DNA from: Zingiber officinale
Taxonomy: Eukaryota; Streptophyta; Magnoliopsida; Zingiberales; Zingiberaceae
Length of the DNA: 64,000 nt
Direction of reading: 5' to 3'
Assembly: GCF_018446385.1 (NCBI RefSeq)
Contig: NC_056005.1
Span: 45,575,461-45,639,460, forward strand
Part shown: one piece after another, positions 59,438 to 64,000 of the stretch
Layout of the letters: every line of letters starts with the position of its first letter
Numbering within the stretch: position 1 is the stretch's first letter
Made by a program: the position numbers and the translations under genes
The notes under the pieces: model-generated
The model's database searches: none
Told to the model about the DNA's origin: nothing
Seen by the model: the letters and a program-made list of their open reading frames with translations, nothing else

Positions 59438-62051
59438 TGTTGGTTGCTACTCGGAAAACCTAGAGGTTCCACTGTACAAAAATTTTGTACAAAGGTCTGA
59501 ACCTTTTCCTAGCTACCATGTGTTCTTTTAAATTAAATTTTGGATCGCCTGCGGAACTTAACACGTTTGATCCAAAACTTAATCTATTTGTTCTTTTAGG
59601 TTTTGACTTGGATCTCCTGTGGAACTTAACACGTTTGATCCAAATCACCTAAGTTATTAATTCCATTAAATATTAATTTCCAAAATTGGTTCCCAGTACT
59701 GACGTGGCGAGGTACATGACCTTCTTGGATATGGGAGCAACCACCACCGACTAGACAAAACCTTTTAAGGAAAGCTAATATTTAATTTCCTAAAATAACT
59801 TTAGGTCAACCAAAAAGAACAATCAAATCACAAGGAAAAGAAAAACAAAAGAACACTATATCGAAAACAAATTCGAAACACTAGAATCATATGCCTCTTG
59901 AATTTAGTATTATTTCTAAAAATAACTAGTATGATGCGGAAAGAAAAATTACTAGTTATACCTTTTAGAAAGACCTCTTGATCTTCTACCGTATTCCTCT
60001 TCTAACCTCGGACGTTGTGTGGGCAACGATCTTCCGAGATGAGAACCACCTAGGCACCTTATTCCTTCTTCCTTCAAGTTTCGGCCAAGCACAAGAACTT
60101 TCAAAGGATGAAGAATTTTCCACCAACCAAGCTCCAAGGGATGCATGCTTTCTCTCCTTCTTCTCCTTCCTTGATCCGGCCACATCCTCCAAGCTCCAAG
60201 AGATGATAGATTTCGGCCACAACAAGAGGAGAGAAGAGAAAGGGAAGGGCCGGCCACCACACCAAGGAAAAGAGGGAGAAAAATAGAATAGAGTCCTTAG
60301 CCTTGAAGCCTCCTCTACCCCCTCTTTTATAATCCTTGGTCTTGGCAAATAAGGAAAATTTAATAAAAACTTCCTTAATTCTTTTTCCATTGAAAAGGAA
60401 AATTTATTTAATTAAAATAATTTTCTCTTTTCAAATTACAATGGCCGGCCATAACAAATAAAATCTCCAAGCAAATAAAATTTTAAACACCAATTAAAAC
60501 TTCCTTATTTGCTTCCGGAAATTTATAAAAATTTCTCCAATAATTTTTATCCCTTCATGATTGGTTTATAAAAAGGAAATTTAATAAATTAAAATCTTTC
60601 TTTTAAACTTGTGGATAAAAAAAAAGTTATCTCATCTTTTGTAGAAGAGAATATTTAATTTTAAACTCTCTTTTAAATCATGAACATGATTAAAAAGGAA
60701 ATTTTTCTTAAAATTTAAAATCCTCCTTTAATCAACAAATAAGGAAAGATTTCAAATTTTAAACTCTCTTTTAAACATGTAGATGATTTACAAATAAGAA
60801 AAGTTTTTACCAAAAATTAAAAAACATCCTTTTAAACTACAAATAAGGAAAGAGATTAATCTCTTCTCTTAATCTTTTGTAGAAAGCTATAAAAGGAAAT
60901 TTTTAATTTTTAAACTATCTTTTTAAAATCATGATATCCACATAAGAAATAATTTTAATAAAAATCCTTTTAAATATTCTAGTGGGCGGCCACCCAAGCT
61001 TGGGACCCAAGCTTTGGCCGGCCACCTACATGGCTCATCCACTTGGTCTTGGCCGACCCTAGCTTGGGTTCCAAGCTAGCTTGGCCGGCCCCATTGGATG
61101 GGTAAGAAGGTGGGTATGCGATGGGTATAAATCTCTATATACTAGAGGCTACGATAGGGACCGAGAGGAGGAATTGGTTTTGGTCTCCTGATAAAATTAA
61201 GCATCCCGTGTTCTCCCCGAACACACAACTTAATTTTATCAATAATAATTCATTCCACTAAAGAACTATTATTGAACTACCGCACCAATCCCAAATTACA
61301 TTTTGGACTCCTTCTTATTATGAGTGTGTTAGTCTCCCTGTGTTTAAGATAACAAATATCCACTAATTAAGTAAGTTACTGACAACTCACTTAATTAATA
61401 TTTAGCTCCAAGAGTAGTACCACTCAACTTCATCGTCATGTCGGACTAAGTCCACCTGCAGGGTTTAACATGACAATCCTTATGAGCTCCTCTTGGGGGC
61501 ATTCTCAACCTAGATCACTAGGACACAGTTTCCTTCTATAATTAACAACACACACTATAAGTGATATCATTTCCCAACTTATCGGGCTTATTGATTTATC
61601 GAACTAAATCTCACCCATTGATAAATTAAAGAAATAAATATCAAATATATGTGATTGTTATTATATTAGGATTAAGAGCACACACTTCCATAATAACTGA
61701 GATCTTTGTTCCTTCATTAAGTCAGTATAAAAGGAACGACCTCAAATGGTCCTACTCAATACACTCTTAGTGTACTAGTGTAATTATATAGTTAAGATAA
61801 ACTAACACCTAATTACACTACGACCTTCCAATGGTTTGTTCCTTTCCATCATGGTCGTGAGCTACTGTTTATAATTTATAAGCTACTGATAACATGATCT
61901 TCTATGTGTGACACCACACACCATGTTATCTACAATATAAATTAACTGAACAACTACATTTATCATAAATGTAGACATTTGACCAATGTGATTCTTATTT
62001 CTAGATAAATGTTTTATACCAAAAGCTAGGCTTTTAGTATACATCCTAACA
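59438..62051 (-). mobile_element. Solo LTR, 2.6 kb, Angela-type copia, in gag of E
   Basis: Termini TGTTGG and CCTAACA; perfect target duplication CATAT (59433-59437 and 62052-62056). On the minus strand it begins TGTTAGGATGTATACTAAAA, a layout I associate with long-LTR copia elements of the Angela type (inference from memory, not compared). It includes GGCCGGCC runs (about 60250, 61015 and 61080) and a minus-strand TATATAG (about 61134-61142). There is no primer site, coding frame or second LTR. Frames at 59952-60390 are on both strands of LTR sequence and are not genes. Confidence 0.9.
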
Positions 62052-62056
62052 CATAT

Positions 62057-62278
62057 CGCTTTAGCATCTGCCTCGATCTTCCTTTTTGTTGGTGTGTCCC
62101 ACTTGTCGTAGGGGATGAGTACTCCATTTTCGGTGGGAAATGTGAATTCGGTTTGGATTATGATCCATATTTTCACTTGTGTCTTCAAGTGGTACTCTAT
62201 CCATCGTTTTTAGTATCTGAAGTTATTGCTAGAGAAAAGGGACTAGCATGTGGTATTGTAACATTCTTGATGGGTCAT
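62057..62278 (-). pseudogene. gag: Gag N-terminal part of element E
   Basis: The minus-strand ATG at 62278 opens MTHQECYN; a TAG and a TAA follow. Then RWIEYHLKTQVKIWIIIQ, EFTFPTENG and RKIEADAKAI, matching MEAYLHTHFEVWMIV and RKVEANAKA in F. It is joined in phase to 59437 once the solo LTR and one CATAT are ignored. Confidence 0.8.
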
Positions 62279-62552
62279 TTTATTGTAGATCTTACAATGA
62301 TAAAAACAATGAAACTTGTTCCAATACTTATTCTTGGATTAGTAGTGTGATATAAATGAGAAAAGGCAACAAAGTGATTTGACTGGTGTTGCACCAATTT
62401 TGAGAAAAACTTTGAAGAATCGACAAATTTGTCAAGAGAGGTTATTAGACCAATTTTGTCTTATGGTAAAAATTTAAAAATGGAAAAAAATGGATGAAAA
62501 GCAATGATAAAGAATGCTCGAATAGTAGTTGTACCGATTCAAATTGGCCTCA
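62279..62552 (-). other. Leader of element E
   Basis: Untranslated stretch between primer site and gag. The block CACTACTAATCCA(A/G)AATAAG is shared with F at about 52190-52230. Confidence 0.65.
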
Positions 62553-62563
62553 CTCTGATATCA
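62553..62563 (-). other. Primer-binding site of element E
   Basis: Plus-strand CTCTGATATCA, one base from the complement of the Met-type site, two bases before the LTR at 62566. Confidence 0.8.
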
Positions 62564-62565
62564 AT

Positions 62566-63826
62566 TGTAGGATAGTTGCGCTAGAGAGGGGGTAAATAAC
62601 TCTCGTGACTTTCACATTAATTTTTAAAAAACTTTGGAGAGACAAGTGGCAGCGAAATAACGAAAAGAAAAAAAAAAGAAAATGCTAGCATGACCAAGAT
62701 TTACTTGGTTTAGAGCCTGTGGTAACTCCTACATCAAGACCCGCATATGAGAGTGCTTTCGTTAGGCAATCACTAATCAATCTAGAAAGTTACAAATATA
62801 ATTATAAAGTGAATAAGTAACTTCAACAATAACAAAATGATACCAACAACTTAAAGAATCAGATTTGTAGTGTAGTTTTCGTTGGAGCAGCTTTTGGGTA
62901 TCATAGAGGTCTTTTCGAAGTAGTGCGCAAAAGCGGAAGTTGTTTGGTTGATGTATTGAAGTTGCTGGTTGAAGCCTCCTTTTATAGCCTCGTTCGAATA
63001 CCTGGATTGTGCTGACGTGGCAAACTCTCGTCGAAGCTTTATCCCTGAAGTCTATCCATGCCCGGGCGCCTTGACCCTCTTTGGGCCTCTGGACAACTGA
63101 CGTGGGTCAGCCACTCGTCATGCTCCAGCTCAGCCAAAAGATGAAGTTTTGGTCGTCCGGGCGCCTAGAGCACATCTGGGTGCCCGGACTGCCCGGGTGC
63201 ATAGCTATGCACACACCTAGGGCTTCCTTTACGATGAGGCCTATCCGGGGGCCCAAAGCAACTCCAGGCGGCCAAAGTTTGGGCGCCTAGACTAACCGTT
63301 TTGCCAGCCTCTTTTTCCTACAAAATAAAGTTAGTTTAGGCAAATAATATGTAAAGCATAAGTTTTGACAGCCTCCAGACTATTCCGTCCTGACTTTAAG
63401 TTTCATTGAAACTCTAGGTTAGACCGACACCTATAATTTCCTTTTTGGGGAATGTGTCCTCACCTACTCCTCTCAGGAGAAATTATCTTTTGCCAGACCG
63501 GTCCCCCAGACTATCTGAGTCATCAGGACTTCATGTTGGACGTTCAACCCTCGACTAGTCTAGTCTTCCATTAGTGTCCGCGACCCCTAGGATTTTCACA
63601 TAGCGTCATCAACTCTATGATTTCACCCAACGTCCTTGACCCGCTAAGACTTTGCCCAGTCCCCTGAACCAGGACTTTGTTGTCTAATCACAGCTAGGAC
63701 TTTCCACCTGCTTATTCTTAAGTAGGACTTTCCTTTTCCTAAGATCACTTATGATTTCCTACACACTAAATTCAACTTATTAGATAATAAGAAAACTTAA
63801 TTTTGAATACTTTACCATAATTAAAA
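62566..63826 (-). repeat. 5' LTR of element E, right arm, end missing
   Basis: Matches the left LTR from TGTAGGATAG to CATAATTAAAA. The last about 45 bases expected (to CCAACA) are replaced from about 63827 by unrelated AT-rich DNA, so the LTR is truncated or interrupted. The minus-strand TATA GGCTATAAAAGG is at about 62979. The frame at 63081-63290 is in LTR sequence with GGGCGCC repeats. Confidence 0.85.
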
Positions 63827-64000
63827 TTTTTCTTTTTATTTTTGATTTAATAAAATCAAAAATTTCTCAAAACACAGTATTGTGTTTTTGACGAATGAAC
63901 AATAATTAATAATGTTCATCATCATTAATTAGTTATTTAAATCAATTACAAATCTATTTAATCAATTACAGCTGTGCTTGAATCGATTGCACTAATCAAC
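63827..64000. other. Unassigned AT-rich sequence right of element E
   Basis: Not homologous to the left LTR of E. It has two short hairpins: TTTTTGATTT/AAATCAAAAA at about 63838-63863 and AAAACACA-GTAT-TGTGTTTT at about 63869-63888. Probably the edge of another insertion. Confidence 0.4.

Larger units (their letters stand above)
10024..63826 (-). mobile_element. Element E: gag-only SIRE-related copia element, outermost of the nest
   Basis: On the minus strand the order is 5' LTR (62566-63826, end lost), Met-type primer site (62553-62563), gag (62278 down to about 58140, split by a solo LTR), a long AT-rich non-coding internal stretch (58140-57271 and 12414-11370), polypurine tract (11346-11362) and 3' LTR (10024-11345). 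The internal part is divided by element D. The left and right arms rejoin in the same order as the uninterrupted relative F: a GGGTCCTAGAG block, then the CATC(T)CACCC block. No protease, integrase or RT is found in either arm, so the element is non-autonomous. Confidence 0.85.

Noticed and set aside
59952-60390. Frames of 102-134 residues on both strands, possible captured host gene
   Set aside because: They lie inside the solo LTR, overlap each other on opposite strands and show no recognisable domain. The possibility of captured sequence is kept only as a question in the findings.

Overview
This window is nuclear plant DNA, and essentially all of what I can recognise is LTR retrotransposon. 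Initiator-Met primer-binding sites (the form in which TGGTATCAGAGC is followed by Ty1/copia gag), the Angela/Tork-type and SIRE/Maximus-type copia elements, an Athila-type Ty3/gypsy element and the non-autonomous large-LTR element all point to a large, methylated, repeat-rich angiosperm genome. The element types feel monocot-like, but nothing here fixes a species. I see no intact host gene, tRNA, rRNA or bacterial-type feature. Most open frames are fragments of gag/pol or chance frames through tandem repeats.

Layout. (A) 1-7751: an Angela-type copia element on the plus strand, its 5' LTR cut by the window edge. Its gag-pol frame is continuous over about 1,316 codons and broken only by five in-frame stops. 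(H) 7752-9606: a decayed SIRE-like relic (LTR end, primer site, gag remnant). 9607-10023 is unassigned. (E) 10024 to about 63826, minus strand: a SIRE-related gag-only element that contains everything between 12415 and 57265. (D) 12415-57265, plus: a second gag-only SIRE-related element inserted in E (TSD AAACA). (C) 14028-53852, plus: a SIRE/Maximus-type copia element with gag, full pol domains and an extra env-position ORF, inserted in the gag of D (TSD CAACT).

Inside C lie three more insertions: a solo Angela-type LTR at 19482-21441 (TSD AAAGA) in the reverse transcriptase region; an Athila-type gypsy element at 23329-44227 (TSD TGCAT/TGCAC); and F, a third gag-only SIRE-related element on the minus strand at 47359-53794 (TSD AGCCA), within the 3' LTR of C. 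Inside the gag of the Athila element is an 11.2-kb non-autonomous element at 26207-37404 (minus strand, TSD TGCTC) with the structure LTR-internal-LTR-internal-LTR. Finally, a 2.6-kb solo LTR at 59438-62051 (TSD CATAT) splits the gag of E.

The order of events is therefore readable: E, then D, then C, then Athila, then the triple-LTR element, a nest five deep with target duplications at each nested junction. Four lineages carry dyad-rich tandem arrays in their LTRs (85-bp units in C, 52-bp units in Athila, 110-bp units in D, CCTAGG minisatellites in F). The Athila array has a second copy inside the element body. No element here looks able to move by itself. C and A keep recognisable but broken pol; Athila has lost RT, RNase H and integrase; D, E and F have only gag; the triple-LTR element has no coding capacity.
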